NCBI GenBank assembly: GCA_002436185.1
Contig: DJKX01000049.1
Span: forward strand, 8,616-72,615
DNA length: 64,000 nt
Direction of reading: 5' to 3'
From: Fidelibacterota bacterium UBA6531
Lineage (GTDB): Bacteria; Fidelibacterota; Marinisomatia; Marinisomatales; TCS55
Below the pieces are notes generated by a model. That model worked only from the letters and a program-made list of their open reading frames with translations, did no database searches and had not been told where the DNA came from. This document shows, piece by piece, positions 15,859-24,187 of this stretch. Numbering within the stretch: position 1 is the stretch's first letter; every line of letters starts with the position of its first letter. A program made the position numbers and the translations under genes.

Positions 15859-16862
15859 TAGTAAATAGAACATTGAAAGATCCAGGAATTATTTTAGGAA
15901 TATCATTTGTATTGATTATTGTAGTGCTTGGAATTTTTGCTCCTTGGCTTGCTCCAAGAAACCCAAATGATCAAATACTGGAATTCCGACACAAACCACC
16001 AGGATTTGCAGGCAATATTATTAACTATAGATTAGCGCAAGACTTGCCAGAAACGTCTATGGCTTTACAGAATGCCTTTGTTGAAGATAATACAGCTATT
16101 ATTGTTGATGTATTGAACAGAGAACACAGAATTTTGTTGAAAAACATTTCAGGAGAGAGCTTGACTACTGGAAAAGAAACAGTCACCTTTTGGTTAGGAA
16201 CGGATCAATTTGGGCGGGATATATTATCCAGGATAATTTATGGAGCGAGAATATCGTTGATGGTTGGTTTCACTGCCAGTTTAATTGCGCTGTCAATTGG
16301 TGTTTTGTTAGGAGCACTGTCTGGCATCAACGGCGGGAAAATAGATACAATTATAATGCGTTTCACCGATGTTATGTTTGGTTTTCCCACATTACTTTTT
16401 CTTATAGGGATTACTGCTGCATTGGAACCAAGCCTAAATGTTGTGTTTCTTGCTGTCGGACTCGTTACATGGCCGGGGATGGCGCGGTTGGTTCGAGGAC
16501 AAGTTTTACAGTTGAAAGAACAGGAATACATTCAATCAGCAAAAACCTTGGGTATTAGTAAACGAACAATTCTTATACGACATATTTTACCTAATAGTTT
16601 AGCTCCTATAATTGTTACTTTTACTTTAGGAATTGCCGGAGCTATCATGGCAGAGGCCAGTTTGTCCTTTTTGGGATTAGGGGCTCAACCACCCACACCT
16701 AGTTGGGGGGCTATGATTAATAATAGTAAAGATTTCTTACGCATTGCACCATGGTCATCTCTGGCACCGGGGATGGCAATTGCGATTGCCGTGTTAGGCT
16801 TTAATTTGTTGGGCGACAGCATCAGAGATTTATTAGATCCCAAAATGAGAACAGAAAGGTAA
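15855..16862 (+). CDS. ABC transporter permease, DppC/OppC type
   Basis: A 335-residue permease partner. Signatures are FWLGTDQFGRDILSRIIYGA, SLMVGFTASLIALSIGVLLG, the EAA loop YIQSAKTLGISKRTILIRHI and SLSFLGLGAQPPTPSWGAMI, with LGDSIRDLLDPK at the end. About 70 extra residues between TM1 and the first signature (around 45-110) form a periplasmic domain not found in short DppC proteins. Translationally coupled to the DppB-like gene. The ATP-hydrolysing subunits must be encoded elsewhere. Confidence 0.92.
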   Translation: MIVNRTLKDPGIILGISFVLIIVVLGIFAPWLAPRNPNDQILEFRHKPPGFAGNIINYRLAQDLPETSMALQNAFVEDNTAIIVDVLNREHRILLKNISGESLTTGKETVTFWLGTDQFGRDILSRIIYGARISLMVGFTASLIALSIGVLLGALSGINGGKIDTIIMRFTDVMFGFPTLLFLIGITAALEPSLNVVFLAVGLVTWPGMARLVRGQVLQLKEQEYIQSAKTLGISKRTILIRHILPNSLAPIIVTFTLGIAGAIMAEASLSFLGLGAQPPTPSWGAMINNSKDFLRIAPWSSLAPGMAIAIAVLGFNLLGDSIRDLLDPKMRTER

Positions 16863-16865
16863 AAA

Positions 16866-18161
16866 TTGAATACTCTTGTTGATCAAATAGAAGCACATAT
16901 TCTTTCTGGATGCACAAATAATCAAAAGCGGGCTATTGGGACTGAAATTGAAACCATACTATATAATAGTAATGGCGAAAGGATTTCTGTAGATCGCGGC
17001 GCTGAATATTCAGCAACCGATTTAATAGAGGATATAGAAGACATAAATACATTTGTTACCTGTTCATTGGAACCGGGCGGTCAGGTGGAGTGGGCTTCAC
17101 GACCGGCATTTAATATCCATGATATTCACAAAGAATGGAATGATATTCAAACCATTTTAAAAAGGGCGTGTATAGACAATAAACTTACAATTGTTGATTT
17201 AGCATTAGATCCAATTTATAGCCCTAACGACATAAAACTTATTAATCATCGAAAGTATCAATTAATGAACGACCGTTTTTTGACAACAGGAAAACACGGT
17301 CAATGGATGATGCGTAATTCTGCCAGTGTGCAGGTGAATCTTGATCTGGTGGATAAACAGGATGCAGAAGAATGCGGATTCATTGCTGATTGTATAAGTC
17401 CACTCGCAGCTATTTTATTTTCTAATGCGCCTTTTAAGAATAGTCGCCCCAATGGTTATGAAAATATACGGTATCGTATTTGGGAAGACACAGATCCGGC
17501 AAGATGTGGTCATTTTCTGGATCACGGCATCCAAGGAGCCGATGGATTATTAAACCAATTTTGTCACTATATTTTGGATGTGCCGGTTATTTATACAACA
17601 CCGGATAAAAATGACCATGTAGGATTTTATGATGGGACTATTAAACAATGGCTGGAAAGCACAACTGAAAACAATGAACTTAATTCAGAGGATATTAAAA
17701 CAGCGCTCCATCAGATTTTTACTCATGGACGTTATAAAACGGTTCTTGAAATTCGTTCAACTGATCGCCCACCAAAAGGATATGAATTTGCACCTATTGC
17801 CTTTTGGCAGGCTTTGATGGAACAAGGAAAAACGCGTGATACATTATTAGGAAAGATTAGCAACTGGTCTCTATCTGAACGAATGGAAATAAATTTAAAA
17901 GCTTCCACACTGAATATGAATCAGTTAGGGCCGAATAATAAAACAATTCTTCAATGGTTTGAATGGTTAGCGGAATTAGTATATGATAGCTTGGATAATC
18001 GAGCGTCTGCATTGGATATTGAATCAGAAAAAATATATATTGAACCTTTTTTTGAAAGAGTATTATCCAATGGAGTATTTACATTACAATCTCAAGAACG
18101 GTTTGCAAAAAAAGAAATCCCTATAAAAGAATTTATTATGAAGAAAAATGCAATTATTTAG
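16866..18161 (+). CDS. Glutamate-cysteine ligase-like enzyme (GCS2 family)
   Basis: A 431-residue ATP-dependent carboxylate-amine ligase of the GCS2 type, which includes plant/proteobacterial gamma-glutamylcysteine synthetases and EgtA. Motifs: RAIGTEIETILY (first ATP/glutamate strand), SLEPGGQVEWASRP (metal and substrate Glu), MMRNSASVQVNLDL and YRIWEDTDPARCG. The last two blocks are diagnostic. It should join the gamma-carboxyl of glutamate to cysteine, the first step to glutathione, ergothioneine or another gamma-glutamyl thiol. No gshB or egt gene is in view, so the final product is unknown. Start is TTG with AAAGG upstream, four bases after the permease stop. It overlaps the next gene by 14 bases. 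Confidence 0.78.
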   Translation: MNTLVDQIEAHILSGCTNNQKRAIGTEIETILYNSNGERISVDRGAEYSATDLIEDIEDINTFVTCSLEPGGQVEWASRPAFNIHDIHKEWNDIQTILKRACIDNKLTIVDLALDPIYSPNDIKLINHRKYQLMNDRFLTTGKHGQWMMRNSASVQVNLDLVDKQDAEECGFIADCISPLAAILFSNAPFKNSRPNGYENIRYRIWEDTDPARCGHFLDHGIQGADGLLNQFCHYILDVPVIYTTPDKNDHVGFYDGTIKQWLESTTENNELNSEDIKTALHQIFTHGRYKTVLEIRSTDRPPKGYEFAPIAFWQALMEQGKTRDTLLGKISNWSLSERMEINLKASTLNMNQLGPNNKTILQWFEWLAELVYDSLDNRASALDIESEKIYIEPFFERVLSNGVFTLQSQERFAKKEIPIKEFIMKKNAII

Positions 18162-18564
18162 TCTGGAACATATCCATAACCAAGTTATTCATTTTCCAAT
18201 TGCACTGTTATCAGCAAGCGTGTTATTTGATCTTATTGGTTTTTATTCCGACAACAAAAAGATGTATTCAACTTCTTGGTATTTGTTAATACTTGGGACA
18301 CTGTCTACCATGTCAGCCGTGTTAACCGGTTTTATTGCTGATAAAACTCAAGGCCATATGTCCGAACCGTTCCCTATTTTCACAACACATGGTTCAACAC
18401 AAATTTTCGCCAGCTTACTACTTCTTTCACTTCTTATCTGGCGTTATGTAAACAATCAAACGGAAACAAAACCCACTTTTGTATATTTAGTTGTCAGTAT
18501 AGCCGGTATTTTAATACTGTTTTATGGTGGACACTTAGGGGCTGTCATTGCAGGCCGAATATAA
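18148..18564 (+). CDS. DUF2231-like small membrane protein
   Basis: A 138-residue protein with four predicted helices. The N-terminal HNQVIHFPIALLSASVLFDL and the later His in PIFTTHGSTQIF fit the DUF2231 pattern of paired histidines near helix starts, which suggests heme or metal contact as in other small redox membrane proteins. FYGGHLGAVIAG ends the last helix. The start overlaps the ligase gene by 14 bases. Function of the family is not established. Confidence 0.7.
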   Translation: MQLFSLEHIHNQVIHFPIALLSASVLFDLIGFYSDNKKMYSTSWYLLILGTLSTMSAVLTGFIADKTQGHMSEPFPIFTTHGSTQIFASLLLLSLLIWRYVNNQTETKPTFVYLVVSIAGILILFYGGHLGAVIAGRI

Positions 18565-18653
18565 ATGACACCGATAAACCTTTCGACACTAAGCGCACAT
18601 GTTTTAATTTGTATACATAATAAAATCATATTCCAAGATCTTTTTAACCTTTC
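18565..18653 (+). promoter_or_regulatory. Intergenic region upstream of sdhCAB, probable promoter
   Basis: Eighty-nine AT-rich bases separate the DUF2231 gene from sdhC. TTTGTATACATAATAAAA (about 18608-18625) offers TATACA/CATAAT-like -10 boxes. No canonical -35 and no strong ribosome-binding site before the ATG. The sdh genes probably have their own promoter here, but readthrough is possible since no terminator is visible. Confidence 0.3.
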
Positions 18654-19319
18654 ATGGGCTGGTATTCTACTTTAATAAAATCTTCCGTTGGTAAAAAAGC
18701 CGTTATGGCGTTGAGCGGTTTATTGTTATGCGTATATCTTGTTATTCATTTAGTAGGCAATCTTATGCTTTTTGCTGGACCTGAAATTTTTAACAGTTAT
18801 GTGGAAGCATTGTCATCAGTTAAACCGCTAGTACGAGCAATTGAAGTAATATTAGTTGGTTTATTTTTTACTCACATTTTATTAAGCATTAAACTGACAA
18901 GAGGCAATGTTACATCAACTGCTGTTAAATATGATTTGAATAAAGCAGGTGATAATTCCGGTTATTTCTCAAGAAATATGGGCCTTACTGGAAGCGTCCT
19001 TTTTATATTTTTAGTTACTCATTTATCTACCATTTGGTATCAGTTTCAAACCCAACATGATTCAGGGAATTTTTATGGTATTGTTGTTGGAGAAACAGTC
19101 GGTTTCGGAAATCCATATATAACAATATTATATTGTTTTGCCATGGTATTGTTGGGTTTTCATTTACATCATGGATTTCAATCTGCCTTTCAATCCTTTG
19201 GCATTAGATATAATAAATACAGTGGGCTTATTGAAGCAGTGGCTGTGTTTTTCTGGCTAATTATTCCGGCAGGTTTTTTATCAATTGCACTTTTTTTTGG
19301 AATAATTGGAACCGGCTAA
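18654..19319 (+). CDS. sdhC: Succinate dehydrogenase cytochrome b subunit
   Basis: A 221-residue membrane anchor with five predicted helices, of the single-subunit diheme cytochrome b558 type. KKAVMALSGLLLCVYLVIHL and HLVGNLMLFAGPEIFNSYV are the N-terminal family motif. His residues in helices (VIHLVGN, FFTHILL, LVTHLST, FHLHHGF) are suited for heme ligation and quinone binding. It anchors the complex in the inner membrane and passes electrons to (or from) quinone. No separate sdhD is present, which fits this type. Its stop overlaps the sdhA start. Confidence 0.92.
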   Translation: MGWYSTLIKSSVGKKAVMALSGLLLCVYLVIHLVGNLMLFAGPEIFNSYVEALSSVKPLVRAIEVILVGLFFTHILLSIKLTRGNVTSTAVKYDLNKAGDNSGYFSRNMGLTGSVLFIFLVTHLSTIWYQFQTQHDSGNFYGIVVGETVGFGNPYITILYCFAMVLLGFHLHHGFQSAFQSFGIRYNKYSGLIEAVAVFFWLIIPAGFLSIALFFGIIGTG

Positions 19320-21229
19320 TGCTGAATAACAAAATACCAAGCGGACCCCTTGCAGAAAAATGGACACATCATAAATTTTCTTCAAAACTGGTTAATCCAT
19401 CCAATAAACGAAAATATGATATTATTATTGTTGGTACAGGATTAGCGGGAGCATCTGCTGCTGCATCGCTGGCGGAACTTGGATATAACGTTCAGGCATT
19501 TTCTTACCACGAATCTCCCCGAAGAGCCCACAGTATAGCAGCACAAGGAGGAATTAACGCAGCAAAAAACTATCCAAATGATAGCGATAGTATTTACAGA
19601 CTTTTTTATGATACCATAAAAGGCGGAGATTACCGTTCAAGAGAAGCCAATGTATATCGATTAGCAGAAGTGAGTAATAATATAATTGACCAATGTGTAG
19701 CTCAAGGCATTCCCTTTGCCAGAGAATATGGGGGCTTATTAGACAATCGGTCTTTTGGAGGAGCACAGGTTTCCAGAACCTTTTATGCTCGTGGTCAAAC
19801 CGGCCAACAGTTGTTATTAGGAGCCTATTCTGCTTTAGTGCGTCAAATGAATAGAGGACAAGTGAAATTTCATCCGAGACATGAAATGCTCGACTTGGTA
19901 TTGATTGATGGCGAAGCAAAAGGAATTGTAACGCGAAATCTCATTACAGGTGAGATTCAATCTCATTCTGCAAACGCAGTTGTATTAGCAACTGGTGGGT
20001 ACGGAAATGCTTTTTTTCTTTCAACAAACGCCATGGCAAGCAACGCAACAGCAGCATGGAGAGCTCATAAGAAAGGAGCCTTTTTTGCTAATCCGTGTAT
20101 AACGCAAATTCATCCAACATGTATACCCGTTGCAAGCGGCCATCAATCTAAATTGACATTAATGAGCGAAAGCTTAAGGAATGATGGTAGAGTTTGGGTT
20201 CCTAAAAAGAAAGGAGACAAACGTCATCCATCTGAAATTACTGAAGATGAGCGGGATTATTATTTGGAACGTCTTTACCCTTCGTTTGGTAATCTTGTAC
20301 CTCGCGATGTAGCGTCTCGCCGAGCAAAAGAAATGTGCGATTTGGGACATGGAGTGGGCGAAACAGGATTAGCTGTATTTCTGGATTTTGCAGATGCAAT
20401 TGAACGAATGGGGAAAGATGTTGTCGTTCAAAAATATGGTAACCTTTTTGATATGTATAAACAAATTACCGGTGAAGACCCCTATGAAATTCCAATGCGA
20501 ATTTACCCGGCTGTTCATTATACTATGGGTGGTCTTTGGGTGGATTACAATCTTATGAGTACCATTCCCGGTTTATATATTCTTGGTGAAGCAAACTTTT
20601 CTGATCATGGAGCAAATCGCCTTGGAGCCTCTGCATTGATGCAGGGACTGGCCGATGGTTATTTTATATTACCTTATACTATAGGTGATTATTTATCCGG
20701 GAAACTTGGCGAAGTTGTTTCAATAGAAAACGAAGCATTTTCAAAAACAGAATCAGATGTAAAAAATAGGATTAATAATCTTATTTCAATAAATGGGAAT
20801 AGAACAGTGGATGATATACACAAAGAACTAGGACTTATTCTGTGGGAAAATGTTGGTATGGCTAGAAATAAATCCGGACTGGAAAAAGCAATTGATTCCA
20901 TCCCAAAACTCAAGGATGAATTTTGGAGCAATGTTAAAGTAACAGGTGTGGCAGATGAACTGAACCCTGAACTGGAAAAAGCAGGCAGAGTAGCAGATTT
21001 TCTAGAACTTGGCGAATTGATGGCCAGAGATGCTTTAAATCGAGAAGAATCATGCGGTGGACATTTTCGAGAAGAACATCAAACGGAAGAAAACGAAGCA
21101 AAACGAAACGATAAAGATTTCTCATTTGTTGCCGCTTGGGAACACAAAGGAAACAATCTCCCTGCCGAACTTCACAAAGAAAAATTGATCTTTGAAAACG
21201 TTGAATTAACCACAAGGAGTTATAAGTAG
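19319..21229 (+). CDS. sdhA: Succinate dehydrogenase / fumarate reductase flavoprotein subunit
   Basis: A 636-residue FAD subunit. IIIVGTGLAGASAAASLAEL is the FAD-binding Rossmann motif; RAHSIAAQGGINAA contains the His that carries covalent FAD. The substrate-site block HPTCIPVASGHQSK and the C-terminal ESCGGHFREEHQT are present. Length matches the Bacteroidetes-type enzyme (about 640) with its extra segment around 285-310 (VPKKKGDKRHPSEITEDERD). It oxidises succinate to fumarate in the TCA cycle, or the reverse. Translationally coupled on both sides (TAATG with sdhC; TAGTG with sdhB). Confidence 0.96.
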   Translation: MLNNKIPSGPLAEKWTHHKFSSKLVNPSNKRKYDIIIVGTGLAGASAAASLAELGYNVQAFSYHESPRRAHSIAAQGGINAAKNYPNDSDSIYRLFYDTIKGGDYRSREANVYRLAEVSNNIIDQCVAQGIPFAREYGGLLDNRSFGGAQVSRTFYARGQTGQQLLLGAYSALVRQMNRGQVKFHPRHEMLDLVLIDGEAKGIVTRNLITGEIQSHSANAVVLATGGYGNAFFLSTNAMASNATAAWRAHKKGAFFANPCITQIHPTCIPVASGHQSKLTLMSESLRNDGRVWVPKKKGDKRHPSEITEDERDYYLERLYPSFGNLVPRDVASRRAKEMCDLGHGVGETGLAVFLDFADAIERMGKDVVVQKYGNLFDMYKQITGEDPYEIPMRIYPAVHYTMGGLWVDYNLMSTIPGLYILGEANFSDHGANRLGASALMQGLADGYFILPYTIGDYLSGKLGEVVSIENEAFSKTESDVKNRINNLISINGNRTVDDIHKELGLILWENVGMARNKSGLEKAIDSIPKLKDEFWSNVKVTGVADELNPELEKAGRVADFLELGELMARDALNREESCGGHFREEHQTEENEAKRNDKDFSFVAAWEHKGNNLPAELHKEKLIFENVELTTRSYK

Positions 21230-21972
21230 TGAAGGTGATATTAAAGGTTTGGCGACAGAATAATGCCGAATCTCAAGGCGCCTTTGAAACTTATCCTGTG
21301 GATAACGTTTCCGAAGATATGTCCTTTTTTGAAATGATGGATATGTTAAATGATCAACTTGTATTAGACGAAAAAACACCTATAGCATTTGATCATGATT
21401 GTCGTGAAGGCATTTGTGGAACATGTGGTTTATTTATAAATGGTAGAGCTCACGGAAAGATAAGAGGCATAACAACATGTCAGCTCCATATGCGTAGTTT
21501 TGAAGATGGTGAAACAATAATTGTAGAACCTTGGCGGGCAAAAGCATTTCCTGTCATTAGAGATTTAATAGTTGAAAGAACATCTTTTGACAGAATTATG
21601 GAAGCAGGCGGTTATGTTTCTGTTAAAACAGGTGGAACTCCGGATGCAAATGCAATTCCAATTGCAAAAAGAAACGCAGATGAAGCCATGGATGCTGCAT
21701 CTTGTATTGGATGTGCCGCTTGTGTAGCAACATGTAAAAATTCATCCGCGATGTTGTTTGTAGCCGCTAAAGTATCCCACTTATCCTTACTCCCTCAAGG
21801 TCAACCGGAACGGAATGAACGTGCTTTAAATATGATTGAAGCAATGGATGAAGAAGGGTTTGGGAATTGTACAAATACAGGCGCTTGTGAAATTGAATGC
21901 CCAAAGGAAATATCAATCAGTCATATTGGAAGACTCAATAGAGAGTTTTTAAAAGCCAGTTTAAAAGGCTGA
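21229..21972 (+). CDS. sdhB: Succinate dehydrogenase iron-sulfur subunit
   Basis: A 247-residue electron-transfer subunit. CREGICGTCGLFINGRAHG with a later Cys (TTCQLH) binds the [2Fe-2S] cluster. CIGCAACVATCKN binds [4Fe-4S], and CTNTGACEIECPKEI completes the [4Fe-4S]/[3Fe-4S] region. GTG start overlaps the sdhA stop by one base. Completes the sdhCAB operon. Confidence 0.96.
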   Translation: MKVILKVWRQNNAESQGAFETYPVDNVSEDMSFFEMMDMLNDQLVLDEKTPIAFDHDCREGICGTCGLFINGRAHGKIRGITTCQLHMRSFEDGETIIVEPWRAKAFPVIRDLIVERTSFDRIMEAGGYVSVKTGGTPDANAIPIAKRNADEAMDAASCIGCAACVATCKNSSAMLFVAAKVSHLSLLPQGQPERNERALNMIEAMDEEGFGNCTNTGACEIECPKEISISHIGRLNREFLKASLKG

Positions 21973-21990
21973 TTTTTATACGTTAAGAAA

Positions 21991-22016
21991 TAAAAAAAGC
22001 CCTCTTGGAGAGCTTT
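21991..22016 (-). terminator. Intrinsic terminator of the exbB-exbD-exbD-tonB operon
   Basis: Read on the minus strand, AAAG-CTCT-CCA-AGAG-gg-CTTT forms a hairpin with a two-base bulge, followed by a run of seven Ts. It starts six bases after the tonB stop. On the plus strand the same hairpin lies 23 bases after sdhB but has only a broken T run, so it serves mainly the minus strand. Confidence 0.7.
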
Positions 22017-22021
22017 ATAGT

Positions 22022-22639
22022 TTATTTCAATCTAAAATTCACTGGGATGGAAATCCAAACACCCACAGCTCTTTCCCGCTGTTTAGCGGGTCTAAAGCGC
22101 GTTTTACGAATTGCTGCTATTGCTGCTTCGTCCAATCCGGTATTTGGGATTCCTTTTAAAATGGACGTTTCTTTTACCCGACCTTTTTTATCAACGAAGA
22201 CTTGTACAATAACAGTTCCTTCAATTCCAGCTTCCTGGGCAATCTCGGGATATTTTGGACGAATAGGCGTAAGAGGTTTAGGTGGATCATCATAGGGTAT
22301 AAATTTTACACGAGGTCCTTCAGGTGGAGGAGGAGGAGCATCCCAAGCCTCAAAGCTTTCCAAGTCCGTTTCTTCAATTGTTAAATCATCTGCTAAATCT
22401 TCGTCTTCCGATTCAATGGGCACGGAAGGACGAGCAGGAGGCGGAGGCAAATCTATTTGTTGAGTCAGAGGAATGTCAATTTGTTCAATAATGATTTGAT
22501 CAGCATCTTCCAATACAACTACTTCAAAACTCCGTGGAATAAATAAAAATCCAAATGTAATCAGTAAAATTCCAAATAATCCCGTAACACGCACTATAAC
22601 AGGATAATTGAATTTTAAGATAGGGGAATATTTGTCCAT
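22022..22639 (-). CDS. tonB: TonB-family energy transducer
   Basis: About 205 residues. Start taken at MDKYSP (22639), which follows the ExbD stop by four bases; a TTG at 22651 is possible. One N-terminal TM helix (VRVTGLFGILLITFGFLFIP), then a Pro-rich periplasmic spacer (LPPPPARPSVP; DAPPPPPEGP), then a TonB C-terminal domain (RPKYPEIAQEAGIEGTVIVQ; LDEAAIAAIRKTRFRPA). The conserved YP motif is present. It carries energy from ExbBD to outer-membrane receptors. Last gene of its operon; no receptor gene is adjacent. Confidence 0.9.
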   Translation of the reverse strand: MDKYSPILKFNYPVIVRVTGLFGILLITFGFLFIPRSFEVVVLEDADQIIIEQIDIPLTQQIDLPPPPARPSVPIESEDEDLADDLTIEETDLESFEAWDAPPPPPEGPRVKFIPYDDPPKPLTPIRPKYPEIAQEAGIEGTVIVQVFVDKKGRVKETSILKGIPNTGLDEAAIAAIRKTRFRPAKQRERAVGVWISIPVNFRLK

Positions 22640-22643
22640 GGGA

Positions 22644-23054
22644 TTATTCAACTGCTGTTTTTGTCGAATAATTCAATTTTAAGGCATCAGCTTTTCTAAG
22701 TTCATTGTGAATTTCAGATATGAGTCCCATTTTTGCAGATTTATCTGCTTTTAACGAAACAGTCAATAAAGGGTCTGCAGCGCGCACTTCGTACATAATA
22801 TGGCGAACATTATCAACGCTGTGTAGTTTATCCTGAATAGAGACCATTCCTTCTTTTGAAATCCAAATATGAGAGGTGTGCCGCTTTGATTTTAGTTTTT
22901 CAATTCGTTTCGCCCTTGGGAGTTCTATAGGAAGGCCGGAATATTCCCGTAGGACAGTTGTAACCATGAAAAATATCAACAGCATGAAAATGATATCCGG
23001 CATAGATGCGGTTGGTATATCGGTTGATATTTGAGTTTTACGCCTGAGCTTCAT
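22644..23054 (-). CDS. exbD: ExbD/TolR-family proton channel subunit (second copy)
   Basis: A 136-residue protein: basic N-terminus, one TM helix PTASMPDIIFMLLIFFMVTT with the proton-relay Asp, and a periplasmic ExbD domain. It is a partner of ExbB and TonB. Its ATG overlaps the upstream exbD copy by one base. Two different exbD genes in tandem are common in FCB bacteria and probably form a heterodimer. Confidence 0.9.
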   Translation of the reverse strand: MKLRRKTQISTDIPTASMPDIIFMLLIFFMVTTVLREYSGLPIELPRAKRIEKLKSKRHTSHIWISKEGMVSIQDKLHSVDNVRHIMYEVRAADPLLTVSLKADKSAKMGLISEIHNELRKADALKLNYSTKTAVE

Positions 23055-23449
23055 TAATCGCTCTCTGCAATAGAAATCCGTTTAGCGTTTGCCATTTTGA
23101 GTTGGTCAATAACACTCACGTAATCACTATATTTTGTTTTTTCATGTGCCTTTACAGATATGATCAACTTATCATTTTCAGTAATCCTACGCCGAATTTC
23201 TTTGTTGAGATCTCTTGTTTTTACAGGTTCTCCTCCCAGCAAAACATTGCCACTGGAGTTAATTAGACAATTTAGGATATTATCCTTTTTAATCTCTATT
23301 TCTTCTCCTTCAGCTGGTAACACTATTCCTAACCCTTTATCCATATCAATTGTAGTGGTTACCAGAAAAAATATAAGAAGCAAAAAAGCAATATCTGCCA
23401 TTGAAGCTGTAGGTATTTCTCCGCGTTTAAAGCGGCGTTTTTTCTTCAT
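23054..23449 (-). CDS. exbD: ExbD/TolR-family proton channel subunit (first copy)
   Basis: A 131-residue protein with GEIPTASMADIAFLLLIFFL, the TM helix holding the conserved Asp, and a periplasmic domain ending in SVIDQLKMANAKRISIAE. The ASMxDI start of the helix is shared with its neighbour, but the periplasmic parts differ clearly. Lies 12 bases after exbB. Confidence 0.9.
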   Translation of the reverse strand: MKKKRRFKRGEIPTASMADIAFLLLIFFLVTTTIDMDKGLGIVLPAEGEEIEIKKDNILNCLINSSGNVLLGGEPVKTRDLNKEIRRRITENDKLIISVKAHEKTKYSDYVSVIDQLKMANAKRISIAESD

Positions 23450-23461
23450 CGAAAAAGTATA

Positions 23462-24085
23462 TTATTTCTTTTTATTTGTTTCCATCTCATAGAGATGGTC
23501 AACGAGTTGAATGGAGCGTTCTTCCATATCCAGAACCAGTTTATCAATTTGGGCTACAAAAACATTCTGGAAAATTTGAATAATCATAGCTACGATTAAT
23601 CCAAAGGCGGTTGTCAACAGTGCTTGTGAAATACCCCCAGCTACAACTGCCGGCGATATATCATCTGCTGCCGCAATGGCATCAAATGCATTTACCATAC
23701 CCGCAACTGTACCAGTAAACCCAAGCATAGGCGCAATGGTAATAACTGCATTCAACCAGATCATGTTTTTTTCCAGAAAAGACATTTCAAGTGATCCTGC
23801 ATTTTGGATTGCTTTTTCAACTTCTGCAAGACCGCGATGCATTCTGGAAAGCCCGGCATGAAAAATTTCAGCGACAGGACCGTGTGTTTTTTCACACAAT
23901 TCGAGCGTTGAGTCTATTCCATCATTATCTAATGAACTGTTTACATCTTTAAAAAATTTCTCTGCATTTATTGATGACATTATCAGTGAATAAAAACGTT
24001 CACCAACAAATGCAAGGCCAAAAACAAGTGATATTAATATGGGCCACATGAAAGGTCCACCATTTACGAAATATTCGACTAGCAT
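23462..24085 (-). CDS. exbB: ExbB/TolQ-family proton channel subunit
   Basis: A 207-residue inner-membrane protein with three TM helices. TIAPMLGFTGTVAGMVNAFD and GGISQALLTTAFGLIVAMII are the MotA/TolQ/ExbB core motifs. GGAGG lies seven bases before the ATG. It heads the exbB-exbD-exbD-tonB operon. It is separate in sequence and context from the MotA-like stator at 9226. Confidence 0.92.
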   Translation of the reverse strand: MLVEYFVNGGPFMWPILISLVFGLAFVGERFYSLIMSSINAEKFFKDVNSSLDNDGIDSTLELCEKTHGPVAEIFHAGLSRMHRGLAEVEKAIQNAGSLEMSFLEKNMIWLNAVITIAPMLGFTGTVAGMVNAFDAIAAADDISPAVVAGGISQALLTTAFGLIVAMIIQIFQNVFVAQIDKLVLDMEERSIQLVDHLYEMETNKKK

Positions 24086-24137
24086 CTAGTCCTCCGTTAT
24101 TCTTTTATTATTGATATTTTTCCTCGGAAAATCGACG

Positions 24138-24178
24138 CTGAAATTATTAAATCTCGTAGAAAATATCAATAATTTCAG
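24138..24178. repeat. Inverted repeat between ctpA and exbB
   Basis: Perfect 11-bp arms CTGAAATTATT (24138-24148) and AATAATTTCAG (24168-24178) with a 19-base loop. On the plus strand six Ts follow the second arm, so it has the form of an intrinsic terminator against antisense transcription; on the minus strand no T run follows, so for ctpA mRNA it would act as a 3' stem or not terminate. Confidence 0.6.
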
Positions 24179-24187
24179 TTTTTTAAT

